From positions 1 through 38,081 of the forward strand of contig CAAGBN010000019.1 of NCBI GenBank assembly GCA_900768075.1: DNA of 38,081 bases. Direction: 5' to 3'. Under the pieces are notes generated by a model. It had not been told where the DNA came from and did no database searches. It was given only the letters and a program-made list of their open reading frames with translations. Positions 6,992 through 14,292 of the stretch are shown piece after piece. The DNA comes from Clostridia bacterium. Its GTDB lineage: Bacteria; Bacillota; Clostridia; Oscillospirales; Acutalibacteraceae. A program made the translations under genes and the position numbers. Every line of letters begins with the position of its first letter. The stretch's first letter is position 1.

Positions 6992-8356
6992 ATGAAAGAT
7001 GCTACAAAAAACCATCTTTTTGAAACAATGCCTATACCAAAGGCTGTAATGCAGATGTCAGTGCCGACAGTTGTAAGCTCATTGGTTATGGTTATATATA
7101 ACCTTGCAGATACATTTTTCGTGGGCTTCCTCAATGACCCTGTACAGAATGCTGCTGTAACCTTGGCTGCTCCCGTGCTTCTTGCATTTAATGCAGTCAA
7201 CAACCTTTTCGGTGTCGGTTCGTCGAGTATGATGAGCAGAGCACTTGGTGAAAAGGATTATGTAACCGCAAAGAAAAGCTCTGCAACAGGCTTCTACTGT
7301 GCCCTTGTTTGTGCACTGCTTTATTCGGTGCTTTTTACGATCTTCAAGACTCCTGCTCTTAATCTTTTAGGTGCAGATGATATTACAAGAAAAGCAACCT
7401 CTGACTATCTTCTCTGGACTGTCAGCTGTGGTGCGGTACCGTCAATTTTAAATGTAGTAATGGCTTATATGGTGCGCTCTGAGGGTGCATCGCTTCACGC
7501 AAGCATCGGTACAATGAGTGGCTGTATTTTAAACATCATACTTGACCCGATTTTCATTATGCCCTGGGGTCTTGATATGGGTGCGGCAGGTGCAGGTCTT
7601 GCAACCTTCATTTCAAACTGCTTTGCTTTCACATATTTCATAATTCTTACAATAGCAAAGAGAAAGACTACCTACGTATGCATAAAGCCGAATATGGTAT
7701 CAAAGCGTAAGAAGGTTATTTTCGGTATTGCTGCTGTGGGTATACCCTCTGCAATTCAGAATCTTCTCAATGTTACAGGTATGACAATTCTCAACAACTT
7801 CACAGCAGGCTACGGCTCGGATGCAGTTGCCGCTATGGGTATTGCGCAGAAGGTAAATATGATACCGCTTCAGATAGCTCTCGGCATATCTCAGGGTATA
7901 ATGCCACTTATCGGCTACAACTATACTGCGAAGAATTACCCGAGAATGAAAGCCTTCCTGACCTTTACGACAAAGATTGTTCTCGGTCTTATGAGTACGG
8001 TTACGGTGCTTTATTTCATATTCTCAAAGCAGGTTACAGGCTTCTTTATCGACACACAGGCTGTTGTAGATTACTCATCGAAATTCCTGCAGGGTATGTG
8101 CATCTGTCTGCCCTTTATATGTATGGACTTTATGGCTGTGGGTGTATTCCAGTCCTGCGGTATCGGCAAAAAGGCACTTGTGTTTGCGATTCTTCGAAAG
8201 ATAATTTTCGAGATTCCGTTGCTTTACATTCTCGGACATATATTCCCACTTTACGGTCTTGCCTGGGCACAGACTATAACAGAGATTATTCTTGCGACTA
8301 TTGCTGTAATTGTGCTTGTGAGAATGTTCAGGGGACTTGAGAGAAAGACAGTTTAA
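6992..8356 (+). CDS. MATE family efflux transporter
   Basis: The product has 454 residues with about 12 hydrophobic segments arranged as two homologous halves, typical of MATE exporters. The start TMPIPKAVMQMSVPTVVSSLVMVIYNLADTFF and the segment GVGSSSMMSRALGEKD are characteristic of the DinF/NorM-like Clostridial group. The second half repeats the theme from about residue 240 (GIPSAIQNLLNVTGMTILNN). It exports organic cations or drugs across the membrane in exchange for Na+ or H+; the substrate is unknown. SD AAGGAGAG lies 6-7 nt before the ATG. It stands alone, with a perfect consensus promoter and its own terminator. Confidence 0.95.
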   Translation: MKDATKNHLFETMPIPKAVMQMSVPTVVSSLVMVIYNLADTFFVGFLNDPVQNAAVTLAAPVLLAFNAVNNLFGVGSSSMMSRALGEKDYVTAKKSSATGFYCALVCALLYSVLFTIFKTPALNLLGADDITRKATSDYLLWTVSCGAVPSILNVVMAYMVRSEGASLHASIGTMSGCILNIILDPIFIMPWGLDMGAAGAGLATFISNCFAFTYFIILTIAKRKTTYVCIKPNMVSKRKKVIFGIAAVGIPSAIQNLLNVTGMTILNNFTAGYGSDAVAAMGIAQKVNMIPLQIALGISQGIMPLIGYNYTAKNYPRMKAFLTFTTKIVLGLMSTVTVLYFIFSKQVTGFFIDTQAVVDYSSKFLQGMCICLPFICMDFMAVGVFQSCGIGKKALVFAILRKIIFEIPLLYILGHIFPLYGLAWAQTITEIILATIAVIVLVRMFRGLERKTV

Positions 8357-8362
8357 TATTAT

Positions 8363-8397
8363 TGGGACGCGACTTGGTTTCGCGTCTCTTTTTGTTT
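8363..8397 (+). terminator. MATE gene terminator
   Basis: Stem GGGACGCGA (8363-8371) pairs with TCGCGTCTC (8379-8387, one G-T pair) and is followed by TTTTTGTTTT. Confidence 0.85.
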
Positions 8398-8421
8398 TAT
8401 CCCGCCACTTTAATAACTGAA

Positions 8422-8528
8422 AGCACAGGGGACTGCGAAGAACATAGAATTGTCCCTCTGTGCTGTAGTATTCAAATTACACAGAGGACAGTTCAAAGTG
8501 CTTATGCACATAGAACCGTCCCCTGTGT
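8422..8528. repeat. Double hairpin repeat of the ACAGGGGAC type
   Basis: Two imperfect hairpins lie in tandem: GCACAGGGGAC with GTCCCTCTGTGC (8423-8463), and ACACAGAGGACAGTTC with GAACCGTCCCCTGTGT (8480-8528). Short copies of CCCGCC flank the pair (8401-8406 and 8544-8549). From memory, sequences like ACAGGGGACGGTTC are scattered through many Clostridial genomes as intergenic repeats. Confidence 0.7.
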
Positions 8529-8549
8529 TTGTTTTGCCATTTTCCCGCC

Positions 8550-8581
8550 GAAAAAAAGAGGACGACAGCAGTTGCTGTCGT
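8550..8581 (-). terminator. Terminator of the XRE regulator
   Basis: On the minus strand ACGACAGCA pairs with TGCTGTCGT (8562-8581), followed by CCTCTTTTTTT (8551-8559). Confidence 0.75.
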
Positions 8582-8587
8582 TTCGAT

Positions 8588-8905
8588 TTATTTATTGCTG
8601 TTTATGTCTTTTATTATCTGAAGAATATGCTCAGACTGTTGCTCTGTCAACTTTTCAATTTCGCTGAGCAAACTTTTTATTTTCATAGGTGCAGCATTGT
8701 TTATGTTAAAAAACTCCTGAGGTGTTATGTCGAAATATTCGCATATATAGATAAAGCCTGTAAAAGACGGTAATGTTCTTTTATTTTCAATTTTGTTTAT
8801 ATAGCTTTCGCTTTGACCTAAAGACAGGCTCATATCTCTGGATGAAACCCCTTTTTGAAGTCGTAATTGTGTAAGTCTGTTGTAAAAAAAATCAATATAA
8901 TCCAT
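8588..8905 (-). CDS. XRE-family helix-turn-helix regulator
   Basis: The product has 105 residues. Residues about 8-65 form a Cro/C1-type helix-turn-helix (LTQLRLQKGVSSRDMSLSLG, SYINKIENKRTLPS), ending with the usual ITPQEFFN. The C-terminal 35 residues are a charged helix that probably dimerises. It binds DNA; its target is not stated by the sequence. It is divergent from the secreted-protein gene at 9056, and an inverted repeat brackets the promoter between them, so that gene is a reasonable target. The SD GGAGG lies about 6 nt before the ATG. Confidence 0.9.
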   Translation of the reverse strand: MDYIDFFYNRLTQLRLQKGVSSRDMSLSLGQSESYINKIENKRTLPSFTGFIYICEYFDITPQEFFNINNAAPMKIKSLLSEIEKLTEQQSEHILQIIKDINSNK

Positions 8906-8949
8906 AGCGCACCTCCATTCTGTTTATTATAAATCCCGATGCATATAAT

Positions 8950-9035
8950 ATTATGGAATAGGAGGATATGTTTTTATTGACAAAAAGAAAATAAAGATAT
9001 ATAATATAGACAAATGTGGATTATAATTCCATAAT
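8950..9035. promoter_or_regulatory. Inverted 10-mers bracketing a promoter (candidate operators)
   Basis: ATTATGGAAT (8950-8959) is exactly inverted as ATTCCATAAT (9026-9035). The consensus promoter at 8977-9005 lies between the two, and the divergent XRE gene starts at 8905. Paired distant operators would allow looping repression. The regulator-site link is inference from position. Confidence 0.45.
8977..9005 (+). promoter_or_regulatory. Consensus promoter of the secreted-protein operon
   Basis: TTGACA (8977-8982), 17 bp, TATAAT (9000-9005). Both hexamers are perfect. The start codon is 50 bp downstream of the -10, with AAAGGAGAA as SD. Confidence 0.85.
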
Positions 9036-9055
9036 TTTCTAAAGGAGAATGCACT

Positions 9056-10393
9056 ATGAATAACAAAAAACTTACCCTGATTGCAAGCATTATTCTTGTA
9101 ATCTCAATGCTTTTCGGTACTATGACAGTTGCAGCAACAGACGGAACTCTTGAAACCGCACCCACAACCGAGGTAACAACTACTGCACCTGCAGAAGAAA
9201 CCACAACAGAGCCCACAACTCAGGCTCCCACTGAGGAAACAACCGAGGCTCCCACAACCGAGCCTACAACTGAAGCTCCCACCGACGAAACAACCACAAC
9301 TGCTGACAGCTACTATGATGACAGCGACTATGAGACCGACGAGGAAAAGGAAGCCTATGATGACGGCTTCTGGGACGGCTATCTTGACGGCTGGAATGAT
9401 GCCAGAGACGAATACGAAGGCGAAGACTACGACAGTGGCTATGATGATGGCTGGGATGATGGTTATGATTCCGGCGAATGGGATGGCTATTATGATGGTT
9501 ATGATGACGGCTATTATGAAGGATACTACGATGCCGTTCAGGATATGGAAAATAAAGATGTTATAACAATCTTCGACAGATGGGATGCTTTTATTGAAGA
9601 CCTCAGAGAAAGAGTGGAGAACTTCTTTTATCAGATTAAAGACTTTTTCCAGAGAATTTTCAAAACAGGTGACTATGCTCCTCAGGAGCCCGTTGACCCA
9701 GACAACTCAGATTTTATTCCCGGGTATTTTGAAAATACACTTGTAGATGATGAAAATGCCAAGGCTGTATGCAATGAGTTCAATGACCTTGTAAATAATT
9801 TTATTCAGGGTGCACATGAAGATGTAAACATCACAAAAACTGTTGATGTAGATGTTCAGGCAAACGACCTTCCTCAGGTTGTTCAGGCTATAGTTCAGCC
9901 TGTTATTGAAAATTTCCTGGTATCAGACTCTTCAACAATATTTTTCTACGAGGGTGACTGGACAAATGGAGTACAGAGCACCAAGCTTATGCCTCAATTT
10001 CTTACTGTTGCAGAGAAAACAGTAAATGAAGACGGCACAACGGATTACAGATTTGAAGTAATAGAAGAAGCTGCTTATTATGACGGCTATGAAACCAGAG
10101 GTGTCAGAAAGATAGACGGAGAAATCTATTATTATACACTTCAGCACGAATATATAGCAGATGCTCTTTATGTTGAATATGGCTATTTAGATCCCGTGAC
10201 TATCACGTCGGCAACTATTGTTTATCCGGGTGCAACCGTCACAGCTAAAACAGACGCACAGGGCAGACTCATAAAGTATGATATTAACATGCCTGTTGAA
10301 GGTGAAGCTACAGGCAAGATCGGTATGATCAGAGCATCTGTCGCACTCAGCGGTCACAGAAATGAAGGCTTCACAATGGACTATGATGTCTGA
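9056..10393 (+). CDS. Secreted acidic protein with a four-residue Gly repeat
   Basis: The product has 445 residues and is not a family I can name. Residues 1-27 are a signal peptide (MNNKKLTLIASIILVIS…AAA). Residues 31-84 are a Thr/Glu/Pro/Ala linker of the surface-protein kind. Residues 101-160 keep a strict four-residue register: Gly at 104, 108, 112, 128, 132, 136, 140, 144, 148, 152 and 156, mostly as G-(Y/W/F)-x-D, with Ala at 116 and 160. Residues 170-203 form an amphipathic helix rich in Phe (DAFIEDLRERVENFFYQIKD). The remaining 240 residues look like a globular beta-rich domain with a lipoprotein-carrier-like feel, but no motif confirms that. The protein is probably exported and perhaps cell-surface. 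The next gene starts 61 bp downstream with no promoter or terminator seen between. Confidence 0.75.
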   Translation: MNNKKLTLIASIILVISMLFGTMTVAATDGTLETAPTTEVTTTAPAEETTTEPTTQAPTEETTEAPTTEPTTEAPTDETTTTADSYYDDSDYETDEEKEAYDDGFWDGYLDGWNDARDEYEGEDYDSGYDDGWDDGYDSGEWDGYYDGYDDGYYEGYYDAVQDMENKDVITIFDRWDAFIEDLRERVENFFYQIKDFFQRIFKTGDYAPQEPVDPDNSDFIPGYFENTLVDDENAKAVCNEFNDLVNNFIQGAHEDVNITKTVDVDVQANDLPQVVQAIVQPVIENFLVSDSSTIFFYEGDWTNGVQSTKLMPQFLTVAEKTVNEDGTTDYRFEVIEEAAYYDGYETRGVRKIDGEIYYYTLQHEYIADALYVEYGYLDPVTITSATIVYPGATVTAKTDAQGRLIKYDINMPVEGEATGKIGMIRASVALSGHRNEGFTMDYDV

Positions 10394-10454
10394 TGATTCA
10401 GTACTGACTCGGAAGAGTTGAAATAAAAATTAATATTAAAAGGAGAAGAAAACA

Positions 10455-12074
10455 ATGAAAAAAATTATTAGTTTAGTTTTAGCTGTATTGATGATGTTAT
10501 CAGTTATACCTGTAATTGCTTTCGGCGCTACTAACAGCGGCACGTTTGGTTTTGGTGACGGAACAGTATTATGGGAACTTTTTGGATCAAACTTATATGT
10601 AAGAAGAGCCAAAAGTGATTTGGGAGACCACCGTATTACCATCTATCCAGGCAGCAATTTTTGGGAAGATATAAGGGATGAAGTTACTTATCTGAGCCTT
10701 AGTTACATATTAGCGATAGAAGGTTCCGGTTTTTGTTACTTTGAAAACCTTGAAACCGTCAGCGGTACAGAGGGTATAACTTCATTTGGCTCAGATTGCT
10801 TCAGAAGTTGTCATTCTCTTACAGATTTTAAATTTCCGAGTACACTTGAATCTATAGGCTATTATGCGTTCAGCGATTGCGATAGTTTTGTAGTTGTTAA
10901 TTTACCGAATTCTGTAAAAACAATTGAAGACGGAGCATTCCGCCACTGTTCAGAACTTACAACTATTACTTTTCCTGAAACAATAACCACTTTTGGAGAC
11001 GCTATATTATATGATTGTAAAAAATTAGAAAAAGTATCTTTACCTACTAATCTCACCAGTATTCGAACTGAAACATTCAGAGGATGCAAGAGTCTTAAAA
11101 CTTTCTGGTTAAGTGAAAAAATCAAAGGTATTGGTGAATATGCTTTTGCATATACCGGAATAGAAAAATTTGCTTTTCCTGAAGCAATAAAAGTAATTAA
11201 CGAAAATACTTTTTATGGTACACCTCTCAAGAGTATTTATATCGGTAAAAATGTAACAGATATTTACAAAACTGCTTTTGGTAACGATCCGACAGCCGAT
11301 ATTTATTATGGCGGCAGTGAAGAAGAGTGGAAAAGTATATCAAAAAAAGCTTCAGAGTTTACGAATGTAACATTACATTATAATCATGAACATAATTATG
11401 AAACCGAACTTGAGGACTACCGCAAGCCTGCTACCTGCATTAATAAAGGCACAGCATATATGCAGTGTGTCTGTGGTGCTGTTAGTGAAAAAGTATTGGA
11501 AATAGATTCTGAGAATCATTTAACATTCGGTACAAGAAATGCTGTTAAAGCTACTTGTGTTGAATACGGCCGTTCAGCAGATAAATATTGTAAAGATTGT
11601 GATGTAACAGTTGAATACGGTAAGGAAACTCCTTTTGACCCCGACAATCATAATTTCACCACAGAGACAGAAAATGTGGCTTCTACCTGCAAAACAAAAG
11701 GTTGGATAACTAAAAAATGTGCTTGCGGTAAGACGGAAACTACATATAAAAACCTTGATTATAAAAATCATGAGGGCTCAACAAGAATCCAAGGAGCAAT
11801 AGTGCCTAATTGTGTGACAGAGGGCCATACCGGACATATTGTTTGTAATTCATGCGATGGATATATTGAATACGGAAAACGCCTGGACAGAACATATAAT
11901 CACATAGATGAAAACCATGATGGTATATGCGACGTTTCCAAATGCAAAAAGGATTTCACTAAAAGCTGTGATTGCAGATGTCATGACGGTGGTTTTATCA
12001 ATAAGATAATTATGTTCTTCTGGAAACTTTTCAGAATTAAAAGAGAATGCGAATGCGGCTTATATCACTACTAA
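10455..12074 (+). CDS. BspA-like leucine-rich-repeat surface protein
   Basis: The product has 539 residues. A signal peptide covers about 1-25 (MKKIISLVLAVLMMLS…FGA). Residues about 75-290 carry LRR_5/BspA repeats of about 23 residues with the pattern ITSFGSDCFRSCHSLTDFKFP and SVKTIEDGAFRHCSELTTITFP. Then come three or four small Cys-pair modules (PATCINKGTAYMQCVCG, ATCVEYGRSADKYCKDC and similar) and an EF-hand-like DENHDGICD. The last 36 residues combine CDCRCH, an aromatic helix FINKIIMFFWKLFRIK and CECGLYHY. BspA-type proteins bind host or matrix proteins or other cells. The gene probably shares a transcript with the Gly-repeat protein; SD AAGGAGAAG precedes the ATG. Confidence 0.88.
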   Translation: MKKIISLVLAVLMMLSVIPVIAFGATNSGTFGFGDGTVLWELFGSNLYVRRAKSDLGDHRITIYPGSNFWEDIRDEVTYLSLSYILAIEGSGFCYFENLETVSGTEGITSFGSDCFRSCHSLTDFKFPSTLESIGYYAFSDCDSFVVVNLPNSVKTIEDGAFRHCSELTTITFPETITTFGDAILYDCKKLEKVSLPTNLTSIRTETFRGCKSLKTFWLSEKIKGIGEYAFAYTGIEKFAFPEAIKVINENTFYGTPLKSIYIGKNVTDIYKTAFGNDPTADIYYGGSEEEWKSISKKASEFTNVTLHYNHEHNYETELEDYRKPATCINKGTAYMQCVCGAVSEKVLEIDSENHLTFGTRNAVKATCVEYGRSADKYCKDCDVTVEYGKETPFDPDNHNFTTETENVASTCKTKGWITKKCACGKTETTYKNLDYKNHEGSTRIQGAIVPNCVTEGHTGHIVCNSCDGYIEYGKRLDRTYNHIDENHDGICDVSKCKKDFTKSCDCRCHDGGFINKIIMFFWKLFRIKRECECGLYHY

Positions 12075-12082
12075 TCTAAACC

Positions 12083-12111
12083 AAAACGGCGGGATAAAAC
12101 CTGCCGTTTTT
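12083..12111 (+). terminator. Terminator after the LRR gene
   Basis: AAAACGGCGGG (12083-12093) pairs with CCTGCCGTTTT (12100-12110), one G-T pair, six-base loop, then T. Its core is repeated with two changes at 12285-12308, on the far side of the repeat described next. Confidence 0.8.
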
Positions 12112-12121
12112 GCTGTTGACC

Positions 12122-12280
12122 TCTCAGAATTTTTGCTGAAGCAAAAATTCAGCTCCCCTAAGAGGGGAGCCTTTTTCTTGCCTTCTCTGGAAGGGAAGGT
12201 GGCAGACTGAAGGTCTGACGGATGAGTCGAGCCTCTCCTCTCAGGAGAGGTGGATTTGCCGAAGGCAAAGACGGAGAGGT
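12122..12280. repeat. Multi-hairpin intergenic repeat (GCTCCCC…GGGGAGC type)
   Basis: Five hairpins follow each other: GAATTTTTGC/GCAAAAATTC (12127-12150), GCTCCCC/GGGGAGC (12152-12170, then CTTTTTCTT), CAGAC/GTCTG, CCTCTCC/GGAGAGG (12232-12250) and TTTGCC/GGCAAA (12255-12269). I recall this element as widespread between genes in gut Firmicutes. The second hairpin could terminate transcription. Together with the duplicated terminator it occupies most of the 336-bp gap before obgE. Confidence 0.75.
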
Positions 12281-12339
12281 TCCTCGGCGGGTTAAAACCT
12301 ACCGTTTTATCTTTACCCCGACGCGTACCAAAATAAACA

Positions 12340-12368
12340 TTGCATTTTATATAAATTTATAGTATAAT
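12340..12368 (+). promoter_or_regulatory. obgE operon promoter
   Basis: TTGCAT (12340-12345), 17 bp, TATAAT (12363-12368). SD AAGGAGG (12397-12403) follows, 7 nt before the ATG. Confidence 0.78.
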
Positions 12369-12410
12369 AAACCGATTAGACTAAATTATGTGATATAAGG
12401 AGGTTTTCTT

Positions 12411-13682
12411 ATGTTTATAGATAAAGCCGTGATTAAAATCAAAGCAGGCGACGGCGGTAACGGTGCAGTTGCTTTCCACCGTGAAAAATATGTTGCTTCA
12501 GGCGGTCCCGACGGTGGCGATGGTGGTAAGGGTGGCGACATTGTTTTCCAGGTTGACGACAACCTTTCAACACTTGCAGACTTTAAGTATAAGAGAAAAT
12601 ATAAGGCCCAGAGCGGTATGGACGGCCAGGGTGGCAGACGTAACGGTAAGAAGGGTGAAGACCTTATTATCAAGGTGCCAAGAGGTACTGTTATAAAAGA
12701 AAAAGAAAGTGGTACCCTTATGGCTGATATGTCAGATGATGACAGCTTTATCGCAGCTAAAGGCGGCAGAGGCGGTTGGGGAAACAGCCACTTTGCAACC
12801 CCCACAAGACAGACTCCACGTTTTGCCAAAGGCGGTACTCCCGGCGAAGAATGGGAGGTTGTTCTCGAGCTCAAGCTCCTTGCTGACGTAGGTCTTTTAG
12901 GCTTCCCCAATGTTGGTAAGAGTAGCTTTATTTCAGTTGTCAGTCAGGCTAAGCCTATTATCGCTGACTATCATTTCACTACAATTACACCCGTTCTCGG
13001 TGTGGTATCAATGGGTGAGGGCAACTCATTCGTTATTGCTGATATACCAGGTCTTATTGAGGGTGCAAGTGAGGGTGTTGGTCTCGGTCACGCTTTCCTT
13101 CGCCATGTTGACCGTTGCCGTATGCTTGTGCATATTGTTGACGTAGCAGGCAGTGAGGGCAGAGATCCCATTGAGGATTTTGAAAAAATCAACCTTGAGC
13201 TTGAACGCTTCAACCCTGAGCTTGCTGAAAGACCTCAGATAGTTGCTGCCAACAAAATTGACCTTGCAACTGAAGAGCAGAGAGAACGTTTCAGAAGCTA
13301 CATTGAAGAAAAAGGTTACAGATATTTTGAAATGTGTGCTCCTATTGTTGAGGGTACAAAGGAAGTTATCGATGCAGTTGCTGCAATGCTTGCTACCCTG
13401 CCTCCCGTTAAGAGATACGAGAGCGAAGAGATGCCTCTTGAGACTCTTCTTTCCAAGCAGAACACAGGCTTCGAAATCTTTGTTGAGGATGATGTCTATA
13501 TCGTTGAGGCTCCCTTCCTTATCAAGATTCTTTGCCGTACTGACCTTGATGACTACGAGTCACTGCAGTATTTCCAGAGAGTACTTATTTCCAGCGGTAT
13601 CATTGATGCTCTCAGAGAAAAGGGCATTGAAGAGGGCGACATTGTAAGCGTATACGACTTCGAGTTTGAATTTGTAGACTAA
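12411..13682 (+). CDS. obgE: Obg GTPase (ribosome assembly)
   Basis: The product has 423 residues, as expected for Bacillota Obg. Residues 1-158 are the glycine-rich Obg fold (KAGDGGNGAVAFHREK, GGRGGWGNSHFATPTRQTPRFA). The GTPase domain has GFPNVGKSS (G1), TTITPVLG (G2), DIPGLIEGA (G3) and NKID (G4). The C-terminal OCT domain (about 345-423) includes the motif FEIFVEDDVYIVEA. Obg binds the 50S subunit late in assembly and responds to GTP and ppGpp. It leads a block with mrnC, yitT and a yhaM-like gene. Its stop codon is followed at once by repeats R3 and R2. Confidence 0.98.
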   Translation: MFIDKAVIKIKAGDGGNGAVAFHREKYVASGGPDGGDGGKGGDIVFQVDDNLSTLADFKYKRKYKAQSGMDGQGGRRNGKKGEDLIIKVPRGTVIKEKESGTLMADMSDDDSFIAAKGGRGGWGNSHFATPTRQTPRFAKGGTPGEEWEVVLELKLLADVGLLGFPNVGKSSFISVVSQAKPIIADYHFTTITPVLGVVSMGEGNSFVIADIPGLIEGASEGVGLGHAFLRHVDRCRMLVHIVDVAGSEGRDPIEDFEKINLELERFNPELAERPQIVAANKIDLATEEQRERFRSYIEEKGYRYFEMCAPIVEGTKEVIDAVAAMLATLPPVKRYESEEMPLETLLSKQNTGFEIFVEDDVYIVEAPFLIKILCRTDLDDYESLQYFQRVLISSGIIDALREKGIEEGDIVSVYDFEFEFVD

Positions 13683-13746
13683 TAACAGCGCGTTTTTGAT
13701 TCTTTTTCCGCGACAGGAAAAAGAATGCCTGCCCGGCGAGGGCATA
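13683..13746 (+). repeat. R3 post-stop element after obgE
   Basis: TAACAGCGCGTTTTTG begins on the base after the stop codon. A perfect 11-bp stem follows, ATTCTTTTTCC (13699-13709) with GGAAAAAGAAT (13716-13726), loop GCGACA. The tail is GCCTGCCCGGCGAGGGC. The stem is not followed by a T-run, so it should not terminate transcription by itself. The ychF copy matches it closely. Confidence 0.85.
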
Positions 13747-13756
13747 TATGATAGCT

Positions 13757-13857
13757 TTGCTGACTCGATATGCTGTCTGAGACAGCTCGATATATTTGCT
13801 GTCGCAAACTCGATATGTTGCTTCGCAACTCGATAAGCACTCTTCGAGTGCGAGAAT
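13757..13857 (+). repeat. R2 hairpin array in the mrnC leader
   Basis: Four hairpins lie in order: GCTGTC/GACAGC (13772-13786), TTTGC/GCAAA (13795-13808), GTTGC/GCAAC (13817-13829) and GCACTC/GAGTGC (13837-13851). The linkers are TCGATATA, CTCGATAT and CTCGATAA, and ACTCGATATG leads in. Compared with the hydratase array, arm 3 changes T-A to C-G on both sides (GTTGT/ACAAC to GTTGC/GCAAC), and arm 2 also changes in both halves. The last arm ends 23 nt before the mrnC ATG. Confidence 0.88.
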
Positions 13858-13874
13858 AAAAAGGATTTTTTATA

Positions 13875-14267
13875 ATGGAAAGATTTTTAAATTCAGATGT
13901 TAACGTAAAAACACTCAGCCCCTTGAATCTTGCCTTTGTAGGAGACACAGTCTTTGACTTGTTTGTAAGGGAAAGACTTGTCTGTCAGGCCAACAGACCT
14001 GTAAACAAGCTTCATAAAGAAGCGACAACAATGGTAAAGGCTTCGGCTCAGGCGGCTGCGGTGCAAAAAATTATGCCCGTGTTGACAGAGGATGAAATAA
14101 GTGTATTCAAGCGTGGTAGAAATGCCCATACTAACCACAAAGCAAAAAATGCAAGTGAGGGCGATTACCATTACGCAACGGGTCTTGAAGCACTTTTCGG
14201 CTACCTTTATTTAAGCGGAGAAAAAGAAAGACTCACAGAGCTTTTTGATATGATCGTATCAGAGTAA
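13875..14267 (+). CDS. mrnC: Mini-ribonuclease III
   Basis: The product has 130 residues, the usual length. It consists of the RNase III catalytic domain alone, without a double-stranded-RNA-binding domain. LAFVGDTVFDLFVRERLV carries the conserved acidic metal site and RGRNAHTNHKAKNA the second family signature; GLEALFGYLYLSG closes the fold. In Bacillus, MrnC trims the ends of 23S rRNA precursors as a homodimer. It fits beside obgE, which acts on the same subunit. A weak SD (AAGGA) and a long T-run precede the ATG, and the R2 array forms most of its leader. Its stop codon lies inside a hairpin that also holds the yitT SD. Confidence 0.95.
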   Translation: MERFLNSDVNVKTLSPLNLAFVGDTVFDLFVRERLVCQANRPVNKLHKEATTMVKASAQAAAVQKIMPVLTEDEISVFKRGRNAHTNHKAKNASEGDYHYATGLEALFGYLYLSGEKERLTELFDMIVSE

Positions 14268-14290
14268 CCGACCTCATTTCTGAGGTGGTT
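14266..14290 (+). promoter_or_regulatory. Hairpin covering the yitT ribosome binding site
   Basis: AACCGACCTCA pairs with TGAGGTGGTT (one bulged G). The right half contains the yitT SD GAGGTGG (14282-14288), 4 nt before the ATG at 14293. The mrnC TAA (14265-14267) touches the left half, so ribosomes ending mrnC would open the hairpin. This suggests translational coupling. Confidence 0.6.
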
Positions 14291-14292
14291 AT

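Noticed and set aside
9315..9566. Overlapping Met/Thr-rich frame within the Gly-repeat gene
   Set aside because: It is the shifted reading of the GATGATGGC-type codon repeats; the main frame has the signal peptide and SD.
13683..13746. R3 elements as ordinary intrinsic terminators
   Set aside because: The hairpin is followed by a GC-rich tail and not a T-run, and the hydratase and ychF copies have separate good terminators just downstream.
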